Assembly: GCA_020633315.1 (NCBI GenBank)
Contig: JACKDV010000022.1
Location: 62,001 to 126,000, forward strand
Reading direction: 5' to 3'
From: Myxococcales bacterium
GTDB taxonomy: Bacteria; Myxococcota_A; Polyangia; Nannocystales; Nannocystaceae
Length of the DNA stretch: 64,000 nucleotides
Of the stretch, positions 15,832-25,678 are shown one piece after another. Under the pieces are notes generated by a model, which did not search any database, had not been told where the DNA came from, and was given only the letters and a program-made list of their open reading frames with translations. Made by a program: the position numbers and the translations under genes. Each line of letters starts with the position of its first letter. Positions within the stretch are counted from its first letter, which is position 1.

Positions 15832-18734
15832 GGAGACCGCTCGATGCCCTCGCGCCTCATGAAGGCCTCGACCGGAGCGCGGCGATGCATGCCCTGGGCG
15901 CCGAGGCTGGTCAGCTCCTCGTCCACGGTGCGGAGCTCGGCTCGCGCCTCGTCGTGGTGGCCCCCGGCCCACAGCGCCTGGGCCAGGTAGAAGCGGACCT
16001 CGGCCTTGTCGATGGTCTCGGAGCCCAGCCGCTCCTGCTCGGCGAGCGCGGCCCGGAGCCCCTCGACGGCGGGCTCGGGGCGCCCCGCATAGAGGTGGGC
16101 GCGGCCCTCGAAGGCGGTGAGGGTGATCTGGGCCGGTGCGGGCAGGGGATGGGTCTCGGTGATCGTGCGGGCGCGCGCGAAGGCGGCGAAGGCTTCCTCG
16201 TCGCGGCCGAGCCGGGCCAGCGCCTCGCCCTCCACCACCAGGCCGATCGCGGTCTTGGTGTCCTCGGGGCCGTAGAGCTCCTCGCGGAGGGCCCGGGAGC
16301 GCTGGGCGAGGTCGAGGGCGGCCGGGTAGTCCTGGCGATCGCGGGCCAGGTCCGACATGGCCGCGAGCACGATCGCCTCGTTGGCCGTGTCCTTCATCAG
16401 CGGCAGCGCCCGCTCGTAGGTGGCGGCGGCCTCGTCGAGGTCGCCCAGGCGCTGCTCCACCTGGGCCAGGTTGACCATGAGCGCGGCCACGTTGGGGTGC
16501 TTGCGCCCCAGCGAGGCGGCGAGGATGTCGATGGCCAGTTGCGAGTGCTCGGCCGCCTTGGCGTAGTCGCCCTGCCGGACCCAGGCGTTGGCGAGGCGGC
16601 TGTGCATGATCCCCACCTGGGGGTGGTCCTCGCCGAAGGCCTGCTGTCCCGCCGCGAGGGCGAGGCGCGCCGCGGCCAGTCCCTCGTCGAAGCGACCGCC
16701 GCGGACCAGCGCATCGCTGAGGTCGCTCTGGATCTTGGCCAGCAGGGGGTGGCCGTCGCCGAAGGTCGCGTGCACCAGGCCCAGGCTGCGCTCGAAGGAG
16801 GCGAGCGCCTCATCGGTGTGCCCCTGGGTGAGCTCGAGGGTGCCCAGCGAGTCCAGGCGCATCGCCTCGAGCCCCGGGTCGCCGCCCATGCGATCGATGG
16901 CGGCCTCGGCGTGGCGGCTCCACTCGAGCGCTTCCTCGTAGCTGCCGCGCCAGGCCCCGTGCACGTCGATGAGGTCGATCGCGGCCCGGGCGGCCACCTC
17001 GTCGCGCCGCAGCGAGATGGCGAGCAGGGCCGCCTCGGAGAGCAGCTCCTGGGCCCGCTCGGGCTCGGCCTTGCCCTTGTGGATCCGACCCACGGTGAGC
17101 AGCGCGTCGGCTCGCAGCGCGGGGAGGTCGAGCGAGGTGGCCCGCTCCAGCGCGGGCTCGGCCAGGGCCAGGCCCTCGTCGTAGCGCGCCACCTTGCCCA
17201 GCGACTCGGCCTTGAGCAGGTCGCGGCGGATCTCGTCGGCGGCGGAACGGCCCGCCTCGTCGAGCGGCACCGGCTCCTCGGGCGCCTCGCAGCTCGACAC
17301 CGGACGGAGCTGGCTGGCCGCGGCCACGGCGTTCTGCATCGCCAGGCCCTCGCCGCTGCTCAGCACGTCGACGAGGCTGGCCAGCTCCTGGCGGCGCGCG
17401 TTGAGGCACACCATGCGGCGATCGAGGGCGGCCGCGTCGGTCCCGGGCTCGCGCCGCGCGGTGCAGACCTCGTCGTAGGCCAGCCGCCACGCATCGGCGT
17501 AGCCGTCGAGCTGCGACTGGAGCCGCGTCCAGGTCTGCTCGGCGTAGCCCAGGCCGCTGCCCAGCAGCGTGGCGTGCAGGGCCTGCTCGCGCTCGGGATC
17601 CCAGGCGCCGGCCAGCCGCGCGGAGGCGGGGGCACAGGCATCGGGGTCGCTCGACTCGCCGGGGAGCATCCAGACCGCGGCCGCGGTGCCGGTCGCCAGC
17701 ACCACGGTGATGCCCGCCACCCAGCCGAGGCGTCGGCGGGGCGAGGCCGCGTCCCGCAGCGCCTCGAGCAGCGCGCTCATGCCGGGCCAGCGACGCCCGC
17801 GGTCGGGGTGCATGCCTCGCAACAGCACTCGCACCACCGCCCGCGGCACGCTGGCGCCCGCCGGAGGCTGCGGGTCCTCGTGTTCCTTGGAGCTGACCAG
17901 CTCTTGCACCGAGGCGCCCCGGAACGGTCGCTCGCCGAAGATCCCCTCCCACACCGAGAGGCAGAAGGCGTACTGGTCGCTGCGGGCGTCGGCCTGCTTG
18001 CCCAGGTGCTGCTCCGGTGCCATGTAGGCGGGCGTGCCCATCGCGACGCCGGTGCGGGTGAGCGAGCCCGCGGCGTGGCTCGAGCTCGTGCCGCCGTCGC
18101 TGCCGTCGAGGGTGCTCGCGGTGTCGGTGGTGCGGGCCAGCCCGAAGTCGACCACGCGGGGCCGGCCGTCTTGCCCCACCAGCACGTTGCTCGGCTTGAA
18201 GTCGCGGTGCACCAGGCCCGCCTCGTGGGCGGCGAGCAGGCCCTGGCCGGCCTCGAGCAGCAGCATCAGCACCTCGCGCCAGGGGCGGGGCGTCTCCAGC
18301 CACTGCGCCAGGTCCATGCCCGGCACCAGCTCCATCGCGATGTAGATGGACTCGGCCTCGATCCCCACGTCGAAGATCTGGACCACGTTGGGGTGCGAGA
18401 TCTCGGCGAGGGCCCGGGCCTCCTGGCGCAGGCGCTCGCGGCTGGAGTGGCTGCGGGCGGCCTTGCGGTGCAGCAGCTTGACCGCCACGGGGCGGTCGAG
18501 CTCGGGGTCGTGGCCCCGGTAGACCACGCCCATGCCCCCCGAGCCCAGCTCCTCGATGATGCGGTAGCGGCCCAGCGCGGCGGGGCGCTGCGATCGCGGG
18601 AACAGCCGGGCCTCGACCGCGGCCAGCCGCTCGCCCTCGTCGGTGCTCGCCTTGGGCTCGGCGACCTCACGCAGCGCTCCGTCGAGGCTGTCGTCGTGGC
18701 GGGTCTGATCGGGAGTGGTGGAGCCGTCGGCCAT
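15828..18734 (-). CDS. Membrane Ser/Thr protein kinase with TPR region
   Basis: A 968-residue protein. The PknB-type kinase domain is at 56-330 with GSGGMGVV, Lys86, HRDFKPSN (176-183), DFG 196-198 and GTPAYMAPEQ. A single transmembrane helix is at about 337-356, then a linker with four cysteines (the first at 367), then repeated TPR helices to the C-terminus. The linker and its four cysteines recur in the kinases at 34089 and 55304. The C-terminal half is expected outside the cytoplasm as a sensor or scaffold (inference). ATG 18734 is chosen from the kinase domain position; a TAGCGT box lies 11 bp upstream. The end is coupled to the methyltransferase gene. Confidence 0.93.
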   Translation of the reverse strand: MADGSTTPDQTRHDDSLDGALREVAEPKASTDEGERLAAVEARLFPRSQRPAALGRYRIIEELGSGGMGVVYRGHDPELDRPVAVKLLHRKAARSHSSRERLRQEARALAEISHPNVVQIFDVGIEAESIYIAMELVPGMDLAQWLETPRPWREVLMLLLEAGQGLLAAHEAGLVHRDFKPSNVLVGQDGRPRVVDFGLARTTDTASTLDGSDGGTSSSHAAGSLTRTGVAMGTPAYMAPEQHLGKQADARSDQYAFCLSVWEGIFGERPFRGASVQELVSSKEHEDPQPPAGASVPRAVVRVLLRGMHPDRGRRWPGMSALLEALRDAASPRRRLGWVAGITVVLATGTAAAVWMLPGESSDPDACAPASARLAGAWDPEREQALHATLLGSGLGYAEQTWTRLQSQLDGYADAWRLAYDEVCTARREPGTDAAALDRRMVCLNARRQELASLVDVLSSGEGLAMQNAVAAASQLRPVSSCEAPEEPVPLDEAGRSAADEIRRDLLKAESLGKVARYDEGLALAEPALERATSLDLPALRADALLTVGRIHKGKAEPERAQELLSEAALLAISLRRDEVAARAAIDLIDVHGAWRGSYEEALEWSRHAEAAIDRMGGDPGLEAMRLDSLGTLELTQGHTDEALASFERSLGLVHATFGDGHPLLAKIQSDLSDALVRGGRFDEGLAAARLALAAGQQAFGEDHPQVGIMHSRLANAWVRQGDYAKAAEHSQLAIDILAASLGRKHPNVAALMVNLAQVEQRLGDLDEAAATYERALPLMKDTANEAIVLAAMSDLARDRQDYPAALDLAQRSRALREELYGPEDTKTAIGLVVEGEALARLGRDEEAFAAFARARTITETHPLPAPAQITLTAFEGRAHLYAGRPEPAVEGLRAALAEQERLGSETIDKAEVRFYLAQALWAGGHHDEARAELRTVDEELTSLGAQGMHRRAPVEAFMRREGIERSP

Positions 18735-18867
18735 GGCCGTCGACCACGCTACCACGGGCATCCAGCGCCAGCGGGCGAGAAAATGGTAGGCGAGGTCGCG
18801 TAAAGAAACGCTCGCCGGCTTCACCCTGCCGGCCTCCTCGCGACTCTTCGAAGGAGGAGGACGAGTC

Positions 18868-19929
18868 ATGCGGAGCATCCACGTCGTCGTGCTGGTCGGT
18901 CTGGGAGCCATGGCCGGGGCTTGTGGTGGCCCCGGCCAGCCGCAGGAGGACCCCTTCGGGACCTGGGGCCCGACCCTTCGGCCCGAGGACGACTCGGGCT
19001 CGGGCTCGGACGGCGGAGCCACGGACGAGGGCGAAGTCGAGCACGGCAGCGACGGGAGCGCGGGCGATGGCTCGGACCAGAGCACCGGCGAGCCATGGGA
19101 GCCCGATCCCAACGGCCCGGCGTTCCTTCACGCCGACGTGTGGAGCGTGTTCTGGAACGACCGCACGCGCTGCGGGGCCGAGCGCACCTTCCTCGAGATC
19201 TGTGAGCGCCGAGGCGAGGCCGACTGCAGCACCTACCAGGCGGCCTACGATGCCTGCGATCCCAACCAGATCGTCTACGGTCAGGTGGGTCCCGAGCAGC
19301 AGGGCAACGAGCTGTGTCGACGCGGCTCGTACCCCGACATCGGCGGGTGCGTGGCGGCGCAGTACGACTTCGATGCCCTGCGCTTCCACTGGTACGGCGC
19401 CGAGTGGCAGGGCAACTGGCCCGCCGCCACCCTCAAGGTGTTCCCCGCCGGCGCCGACTGGACCGGTGGAGGCGAGCTGGTCGCCATGAGCAATCTCCCG
19501 GGTCGAGCCCAGGCCGCGATGTCGGGGATCGACAACCATGGGCTCGGCTGGGGCTGCGCCATGCCGGGTGAGACCTCGGGCGACGCCGCCTACCAGACAC
19601 CGTTCGGTGGCTTCGCCTGGATCGAGGTGCCCACCGATCAGCCGGTGACGGTGGTCGCCGCTGCGGCCACCAACTTCGCCGACCATCCGTTCCAGGGCTG
19701 CAGCCGGGGAGACGCCACGCAGCAGCCGTGGGTGACCGGCGCCCCCGGCTCGACCCTCGGCTGCGTGTACGTGCAAGATGTGCAGTTCGAGGCGGGCCAC
19801 CACTACGTGTGGCGTTATGGGACGATCGTGGAGCTCGACCAGCCGGGGCCACCGGCGGAGATCATCGCCGGGTTCGGCCTTCCCTCGGTGGGCATCGACG
19901 TGGCCACGCCGGACGCCTGCGCCCTGTAG
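18868..19929 (+). CDS. Secreted lipoprotein of unknown function
   Basis: A 353-residue protein with a hydrophobic signal (residues 4-18) ending in a lipobox-like MAGAC, then a Ser/Gly/Asp/Glu-rich linker to about 80. The C-terminal globular domain is rich in Trp, Tyr and Cys (FHWYGAEWQGNWP, WIEVPTDQPV, HHYVWRYGT). I do not recognise the domain; its beta-rich content is typical of surface proteins in this group. AGGAGGAGG upstream of ATG 18868 is a strong ribosome site. It is divergent from the kinase gene, and the shared 130-bp gap must hold both promoters. Confidence 0.8.
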   Translation: MRSIHVVVLVGLGAMAGACGGPGQPQEDPFGTWGPTLRPEDDSGSGSDGGATDEGEVEHGSDGSAGDGSDQSTGEPWEPDPNGPAFLHADVWSVFWNDRTRCGAERTFLEICERRGEADCSTYQAAYDACDPNQIVYGQVGPEQQGNELCRRGSYPDIGGCVAAQYDFDALRFHWYGAEWQGNWPAATLKVFPAGADWTGGGELVAMSNLPGRAQAAMSGIDNHGLGWGCAMPGETSGDAAYQTPFGGFAWIEVPTDQPVTVVAAAATNFADHPFQGCSRGDATQQPWVTGAPGSTLGCVYVQDVQFEAGHHYVWRYGTIVELDQPGPPAEIIAGFGLPSVGIDVATPDACAL

Positions 19930-19961
19930 GGCTCATCGGCGAGCGCGGCCGTGGGAGCTGC

Positions 19962-19967
19962 TACCCT
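19962..19967 (+). promoter_or_regulatory. Leaderless-type -10 box
   Basis: TACCCT is 7 bp before ATG 19975 of the small membrane protein. There is no Shine-Dalgarno sequence. Confidence 0.45.
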
Positions 19968-19974
19968 CGCGGTG

Positions 19975-20229
19975 ATGGCCGGAGTGCTGCTCAGCCTGAG
20001 TCTCGCCGCTTCCCCCGCCGTGCTGGGGGTCTCGCTCGCCGGGCCGGGCTCGGGCGAGCTGCGGGCCGCCGACGAGCCACGTCCCCAACGACGCAGTCGA
20101 GATCGCGAGCACGCGATGCCGCGGCTGACCATGGGGGCGGGCCCGACCGCCATCGCCATGCTGGTCTTCCTCGCCGCGGTGGTGGCCCGTGGTGCTCGGA
20201 GAAGGCGCGCATCGGTCCACGAAGGTTGA
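19975..20229 (+). CDS. Small membrane protein, 84 residues
   Basis: The N-terminal 25 residues are hydrophobic (signal or membrane helix), followed by an Arg-rich polar middle and a second helix TAIAMLVFLAAVVA ending in a basic tail. It has no recognised family. The ATG is supported by a TACCCT box seven bases upstream rather than by a ribosome site. The gene is short and could be spurious, but third-position GC is high and the topology is coherent. Confidence 0.5.
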   Translation: MAGVLLSLSLAASPAVLGVSLAGPGSGELRAADEPRPQRRSRDREHAMPRLTMGAGPTAIAMLVFLAAVVARGARRRRASVHEG

Positions 20230-20356
20230 GCTCGATCCTCCACGTCACCCAAACCCCGTTCGTACGTCGTGCTCGGCACACGCGTTGCGAGCGTTTGACC
20301 GAGGTGCTCGGCATTCCTACCGTGGTATCAACCACTCGGCAGCGAAGAGGCACAGC

Positions 20357-21517
20357 ATGGACATCGTCAGCGTAGGTCCGGTGGCGGGAGGACCCGCCGA
20401 GCTCGAGCAGGAGATGAAGCGCGTCGCGGGACGCCTCTCGGGCGACAAGCTCGGCCTCCTCTTCTTGCCCATCGACAGCGATCATGCGGCCTACCTGCGG
20501 GCCGCCGAGGAGGGCCTGGGCGGCCAGGTGGTGGGGGCGACCACGGGCGGGGCGGCCTTCACCGATCGCGGCGTCACCCGGACCGAGCCGGTGGCCGCGG
20601 TGCTCGGAGGCCCCGGCCTGTCGTTCTCGGTGGGCGTGGCCACGGGGCTCGGCCCCGAGCCCCACGCGGCCATCCAGGACGCGGTGCGCCCGGTGGTCGA
20701 GGCGGCGAGGGTCCACACCAGCCGCAGCCACGCCCTGCTCACCCTGGCCGATCCCTTCGGCTGCGACGGCGAGGCGTTGCTGTCGGCGGTGGCCGACGCG
20801 GTCCCGCCCCACTGGCGCCTGTTCGGCGGCACCGCGGGGGACGACTGGAGGTTCGAGGGCACCCGGGTGCTCGCGCGCGGCGAGGTCCACCAGCACGCCG
20901 CGGTGATGATCGGGCTGTTCTCCGACGCGCCGCCCTCCCTGGCCACCCGGCACGGCTGGTGCGCGGCCGAGGGCAGCCGCGAGATGACGGTCACCGCCGT
21001 CGACGGCAGCCGGCTGCTCACGCTCAACGGCGAGCCCGCGGCCCAGGTGTACGAGGCCGAGCTGCGGCGCCTGGGCCTGCTGGCGGAGGGAGAGGATCCC
21101 GTGCAGGTGATGGCCAAGCACGAGCTGGGGGCCAAGACCGTGTTCGGCAACGAGCTGAAGATCCGTGCGCCGCTGGGCGTGGGCAAGGACGGCTCGGTGC
21201 AGCTGGCCAGCACCCTCCCGCCGGGCACCGTGGTGCGGGTGGTGACCGCCGATCCCGACCGCCTGATCCAGGCGGCCACCGAGCTCAGCCGCCGGGCGCT
21301 CGAGCCCCTGGCGGGCTCGGGCATCCGCGGGGCGCTGGTCTTCGACTGCGCGGCGCGGCTGCAGCTGCTCGGCGATCGCTACGACGAGGAGGTCGCCGCC
21401 TTCCTCGGCGGTCGCAGCTTCCCCATGGTGGGCATGGCCTGCTACGGCGAGATCGCCCGCTTCGGCGGCAGCATCGAGGGCTTCCACAACACCACGGCCG
21501 TGATGGCGGCCTGGTAG
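20357..21517 (+). CDS. FIST domain sensory protein
   Basis: A 386-residue protein consisting of FIST_N (about 25-225) and FIST_C (about 235-375). Recognisable blocks are VVGATTGGAAFTDRGV, LADPFGCDGEALL, WRLFGGTAGDDW in FIST_N and YGEIARFGG near the C-terminus. FIST is a predicted small-ligand (amino acid) binding sensory module that usually feeds chemotaxis or two-component outputs. Here it stands alone with no output domain and no histidine kinase beside it. GAAGAGG precedes ATG 20357 by six bases. Cytoplasmic. Confidence 0.9.
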   Translation: MDIVSVGPVAGGPAELEQEMKRVAGRLSGDKLGLLFLPIDSDHAAYLRAAEEGLGGQVVGATTGGAAFTDRGVTRTEPVAAVLGGPGLSFSVGVATGLGPEPHAAIQDAVRPVVEAARVHTSRSHALLTLADPFGCDGEALLSAVADAVPPHWRLFGGTAGDDWRFEGTRVLARGEVHQHAAVMIGLFSDAPPSLATRHGWCAAEGSREMTVTAVDGSRLLTLNGEPAAQVYEAELRRLGLLAEGEDPVQVMAKHELGAKTVFGNELKIRAPLGVGKDGSVQLASTLPPGTVVRVVTADPDRLIQAATELSRRALEPLAGSGIRGALVFDCAARLQLLGDRYDEEVAAFLGGRSFPMVGMACYGEIARFGGSIEGFHNTTAVMAAW

Positions 21518-21631
21518 CGACGCGGCCCGGGGCTCGGCCTCGGGCCTCGCACGATCGTGGCCACCGCTCGCTCGGTGGCCCGAGGTGGCCGCGCCCGAGC
21601 CGGGCGCGGCTCGACGACGCGGCGTCCTGGC

Positions 21632-22408
21632 TCAGCCGCGGACGATCGGCCCGAGCACGCTCCACGCGACGATCAGGGCCAGCGTCCCCATCGCCACCAG
21701 CCGCACGCGCTCGACCGCCCAGCGACGCGACACGGCCAGCCCCGCCATGCTCCCCAGCCACGGGCAGGGGGTGAGCAGCAGCCCGAGCAGCGACCACCGC
21801 AGCAGCTCCGCCCCCTGCCGCCATACCAGCACCGCGGTGGCGGCCGGGAGCACGAGCAGGAACGATGACCACAGGAAGCCACGGAATCGATCCTTGGACC
21901 AGGCGTGGGCGAGCGCGTACAGGACGATGGGCGGGCCGCCCATCCCCACCAGGCCGGCGAGGAAGCCCGCGCCGGCCCCCGCCAAGAGCCCCCAGCCGCG
22001 GGCGAGCTGCGGCCGGGGTCGCGGTCGGAACACGGCGCGCAGCACCAGCACCCCGCCCACGATCCCTCCCACGGCCTGGTCGACCACCCCCGGGCGGGCC
22101 TCCGAGAGCATCACCATCCCCGCCACGCCGAGCGGCACGAAGGCCCACTGGGCGGCGGCCACCGGCAGGGTGGTCCGCCACGGCACCTCGGCTCGCACGG
22201 TCCAGGTGCCGTAGGCGGTCTGCACCAGCGAGGCGGCGAGCAGCAGCGCCACCGCCTCGGGCAGCGAGCGTCCCGACCACAGCAGCAAGGGCACGACCAC
22301 CATGCCCATGCCGAAGCCGATCGCGCTCTGCACCGCGGCCCCGAGGGTCACCACCAGGGCCACGATCCCGAGCGCGGCCGCGTCGTGGATGGGGATCACC
22401 GCCCGCAT
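21632..22408 (-). CDS. TauE/SafE family sulfite exporter-like permease
   Basis: A 258-residue inner-membrane protein with about eight hydrophobic segments. The family signatures are AAVQSAIGFGMGMVVVPLLL near residue 25 and GFLAGLVGMGGPPIVLYAL near 140, the two inverted repeats of TauE/SafE. Members export organosulfur anions, sulfite or related compounds. It is not next to the sulfite reductase operon, so a link to sulfur metabolism is only possible. It lies 68 bp downstream of the DUF1552 gene on the same strand and may be the last gene of that operon. No strong ribosome site. Confidence 0.88.
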   Translation of the reverse strand: MRAVIPIHDAAALGIVALVVTLGAAVQSAIGFGMGMVVVPLLLWSGRSLPEAVALLLAASLVQTAYGTWTVRAEVPWRTTLPVAAAQWAFVPLGVAGMVMLSEARPGVVDQAVGGIVGGVLVLRAVFRPRPRPQLARGWGLLAGAGAGFLAGLVGMGGPPIVLYALAHAWSKDRFRGFLWSSFLLVLPAATAVLVWRQGAELLRWSLLGLLLTPCPWLGSMAGLAVSRRWAVERVRLVAMGTLALIVAWSVLGPIVRG

Positions 22409-22476
22409 GATGCCGCCGATCGTCGTCGCGCGGCACCCGGGCGTGGCGGCGGCGGCGGGCGGCCTCGCCGGACCCG

Positions 22477-23775
22477 CTAGAGCTGCGCCAGCGGGCCGCA
22501 GTTGGGGTCGTCGCCGATCCCCGCGATGTCCACGTCCATCAGGTGCGCGAACGAGGTGAGCAGCTTGTCGTTGTCCTCGCGCTGGGGCAGCTGCAGGTAG
22601 CGGCCGGTCTGCAGGGCTCCCTGGGCGCTGCCGAACAGCACCGCCGGGATCCGCTCCATCTGGTGGTGGACCCCGAAGTGGCTGATGGCCAGCACCACCG
22701 TGTTGTCGAGCATGGTGCCGTTGCCCTCCGGCGTGGCGCGCAGTCGCTCGAGCAGCGTGCGCAGCTGGTTCCAGTCCCAGCGCGCCATGGTGATGTAGTC
22801 GGCGCGACGCTGGCCGGGCAGGTGGTGCACCTCGTCGTGGCCGGAGTCCTGCACGTTGCCCACGCCGGCCCACTCGTACTTCCAGTGGTAGCCCGAGAAG
22901 CCCCACAGCATGCTCACCACACCAGCGCGCTCGCAGGCGAGGGCGGCGTAGGCCAGGTCGAGGTGGGCCTGGGCCCGGCTGGTGATCGCGAAGTCGCCGC
23001 TCGGCACCGCCGGCACCTCGCAGGCCAGGGGGATCACCGTCTCCTCGAGGTCGCGCGACACCGACTGCTCGGCGCGGCGGATCGCGTCCTCGTGGATGTC
23101 GAGCTTGAGCCGCTCGGCGCCGTCGAGCTCGCTGCGGAAGCGGCTCAGCTCGCCGGTGAGATCGTCGAGCAGCGACTTCTTGAGGGTCAGCCGCCGCAGG
23201 TGCGCCTCCACCTCGGCCGGGTCGCTCGAGGGCTGGAAGTCGGCGAAGGCCTTGTTCCACGCGTCGATGGGGTTGGCCAGCGGGGGCTTGAACGCGTTGG
23301 GCCCCGTGGCGAAGGGGCGGTGGCGCATGTGGCTGTCGTGGGTCGGGTTGACCTGCAGCTCCAGCGTCGGCACCCCGAGCTCGTTGGCCACGAGCTGGTC
23401 GATCGAGATCCCGCCGGGCTGCCCGTCCTCGGAGTCGGCCGCGGGCAGCAGGTCCTTGGCCGTGAGCACCTTGCCGATCGTGCGCACGTGGTTGTTGCCC
23501 TTGGGATCGAGGCCCGAGTTGCGGATGTCGATCCCGTCGACGATCACCATCTGGTCGCGCAGCTCGCCGAAGTCGGCCAGGATCGGGGAGAGCACGAAGT
23601 CGTGCTCTCCCCCGGTGGGGAAGAAGTCCTCCGCGTAGGGGTAGCCGCAGCAGTTGACCCACACCAGCGCGCGCTTGCCCGAGGCGCTGGCGCCCTCGGC
23701 CCGGCGCAGCGACAGCACGGGGGTGAGCAGGGCGGCGGCCTTGAGCGATCCGAAGATGAAGTCACGGCGTCTCAT
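22477..23775 (-). CDS. DUF1552 domain protein, Tat-exported
   Basis: A 432-residue secreted protein. The twin-arginine start MRRRDFIFG leads into a hydrophobic segment, and the remainder matches DUF1552: WVNCCGYPYAEDFFP, NNHVRTIGKVLT and GSGHDEVHH-like blocks. These proteins are related to sulfatase/DUF1501-type alkaline-phosphatase folds and occur with DUF1592 partners, mainly in Planctomycetes and myxobacteria. Activity is not established. It starts one base after the stop of the DUF1592 gene, so the pair is a tight operon. Confidence 0.88.
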   Translation of the reverse strand: MRRRDFIFGSLKAAALLTPVLSLRRAEGASASGKRALVWVNCCGYPYAEDFFPTGGEHDFVLSPILADFGELRDQMVIVDGIDIRNSGLDPKGNNHVRTIGKVLTAKDLLPAADSEDGQPGGISIDQLVANELGVPTLELQVNPTHDSHMRHRPFATGPNAFKPPLANPIDAWNKAFADFQPSSDPAEVEAHLRRLTLKKSLLDDLTGELSRFRSELDGAERLKLDIHEDAIRRAEQSVSRDLEETVIPLACEVPAVPSGDFAITSRAQAHLDLAYAALACERAGVVSMLWGFSGYHWKYEWAGVGNVQDSGHDEVHHLPGQRRADYITMARWDWNQLRTLLERLRATPEGNGTMLDNTVVLAISHFGVHHQMERIPAVLFGSAQGALQTGRYLQLPQREDNDKLLTSFAHLMDVDIAGIGDDPNCGPLAQL

Positions 23776-23776
23776 G

Positions 23777-25486
23777 CTACGGGGCCTCCCGGATGTAGAG
23801 CTCGGGGGTGGCGAACAGGTCCTCCACCAGCGCGAGGATGTCGAGATCGTGGGCGTCGTGGTCGGCGGTCAGCACCTCGCCGAGGTGGTCGACGATCTCA
23901 CCGTCGGCCAGGCCCGAGGCGTAGCGCGCCACGTTGCGGCCGAAGCAGCGGGGGAGCTGCTGGCCGTCCACGAGCTCGGGCAGCATCGCCATCACCCCGT
24001 CGTAGGCTCGCAGCTCGCCGTCGAGCTGCAGGTCCTCCACGTAGGCGTCGAGCAGGCGATCGCCGAAGTGGGTCTGGTACTGGCCGAGGGCGTCGAAGTT
24101 GCTCCACAGGTAGCCGTAGGGCATGAAGGTCGCGTGGCAGGCCTCGCAGATCGGATCCTGGCTGGTGATGATCTCGAGCTGCTCGCGGGTGGTGAGCTGC
24201 TCGAAGTCCGGCACCTCGTCCATCGCGTCCTCGGCCGCCGACTGGATGTCGATGCCCGAGGGCAGGCCCACGTCCTCGCACAGCAGCTGGTTCTTCACCA
24301 GCAGGCCGCGGCGGATGGGCTTGTCGCGGTGGACCTCGGCGCTCGAGGAGTGCACCGCCATCACGCTGGCCAGGGTGAGCACCCCGCCGCGCTGCTGGGG
24401 GTCGAGCACCAGCGGCTCGAGCTCCTCGGCGTCCGAGCTCGCGCCGTAGAGCGCCGCCGTGTGCCGGTTGACGAAGGCGAGGTTGCGGGTGAGGAGCTCG
24501 GCCAGGGTCCCTCGCTCGTCGATCACCACGGTCTCCACGAAGGCGGTGAGCTCGTCGCGCAGGGCCTGGGCCTGCGCGAGGCCGCTGAGCTTGGGGTAGC
24601 TCTCGGGTGAGCGGACCATGGTCTCCAGCGCATCCGCCCGCAGCCACTGCACGAAGAAGCGCACGAGCTGGGCCCGGCCCGGGTCGGTGGCCAGCAGGCG
24701 GCGCACGTGCTCGCGGGTGCGCTCGGAGTCGAGGCGGTCGGCCTCGGCGTCGGCGAGCAGGGCCTCGTCGGGCATGCTGCCCACCAGCGAGTAGGACAGC
24801 AGCGAGGCCTTCTCGAACGGGTCGAGCCGCGTCATCGAGGGGTCGTCGTCCAGCGGCACCCCGATCTCGCTGCGGTACAGGAAGCGCGGCGACATCAGCA
24901 TGCGGGTGACCAGCAGCTCCGCGAGCTGGGTGGGGGTGTCCACGGCATCGCGGGCCTGGCTCACGAAGGCGAGCAGCTGGTCTCGGGTCTGCGCGTCCAC
25001 GGGGCGCCGGAAGGCCCGCCGGCCCAGGCCGTCCACGATGGTCTCGGCGCAGCCCTGGTCCAGGGCCTGGCCGGGGGTGAAGCAGGGGAAGGCCGCCGCG
25101 AGCCCCCCCGTGCCCACGTACTGCTCGGCCAGGCGCTCGGCCTCGCGGTGCAGGATGCCGAAGAGGTTCTCGTCGAGCTGGCCCCCGCTGCCGTTGTCGA
25201 ATCCCGAGCCGATCTCGCCGTAGTCCAGATCACTCGATGCCTCCACGCCGAGCAGGTCGCGGACCGTGTTGGCGTACTCGTGGGCGCTGAGCAGGCGAAT
25301 CTGCCCCGGGTCCGGCGAGTACAGCTCGGAGATCGGCTCGTCGTCGTCGTCGTCGTCCGCCTGGTGGTCGTCCCACAGGGGCACGCCCTGCTTCTCGAAC
25401 GAGCCCACGCCCGAGTAGCAGGCCCCGCACAGGGCGAGCGCCACCGCCCCCGGGATCGCCCTCGATCCTCGTCGTCGTGCCCTCAT
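23777..25486 (-). CDS. DUF1592 (DUF1587/1595/1592/1588/1585) cytochrome-like lipoprotein
   Basis: A 569-residue exported protein with a signal ending in LCGAC (lipobox-like) and an Asp-run linker. The block order is the standard one: HEYANTVRDLLGV (DUF1587), RRAFRRPVD (DUF1595), RMLMSPRFLYRSE (DUF1592), HRDKPIRRGLLVKNQLLC (DUF1588), and CEACHATFMPYGYLWSNFD, a CxxCH haem motif. It is likely a c-type-haem surface redox protein or polymer-degradation factor (inference; the family is uncharacterised). ATG 25486 has GGGGAG eight bases upstream. It is cotranscribed with DUF1552. Confidence 0.88.
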   Translation of the reverse strand: MRARRRGSRAIPGAVALALCGACYSGVGSFEKQGVPLWDDHQADDDDDDEPISELYSPDPGQIRLLSAHEYANTVRDLLGVEASSDLDYGEIGSGFDNGSGGQLDENLFGILHREAERLAEQYVGTGGLAAAFPCFTPGQALDQGCAETIVDGLGRRAFRRPVDAQTRDQLLAFVSQARDAVDTPTQLAELLVTRMLMSPRFLYRSEIGVPLDDDPSMTRLDPFEKASLLSYSLVGSMPDEALLADAEADRLDSERTREHVRRLLATDPGRAQLVRFFVQWLRADALETMVRSPESYPKLSGLAQAQALRDELTAFVETVVIDERGTLAELLTRNLAFVNRHTAALYGASSDAEELEPLVLDPQQRGGVLTLASVMAVHSSSAEVHRDKPIRRGLLVKNQLLCEDVGLPSGIDIQSAAEDAMDEVPDFEQLTTREQLEIITSQDPICEACHATFMPYGYLWSNFDALGQYQTHFGDRLLDAYVEDLQLDGELRAYDGVMAMLPELVDGQQLPRCFGRNVARYASGLADGEIVDHLGEVLTADHDAHDLDILALVEDLFATPELYIREAP

Positions 25487-25678
25487 CGCCGATCTCCCCG
25501 CCTCGATCCGCCATCCACGAGCCCTCCCGTTCCGCGAGGGGGGCCGGTCGATCACGAGGAAGCGCAGCCTTGCGCAATTGCGGCACGGTGGGCGACCAAC
25601 GGCCGCATCGTCGGTGACCAGGGGCACCGAATGGTCGACCGGCTTCGCGGGAGGGTGAGCCTTGGTCGATTCCGCCGC

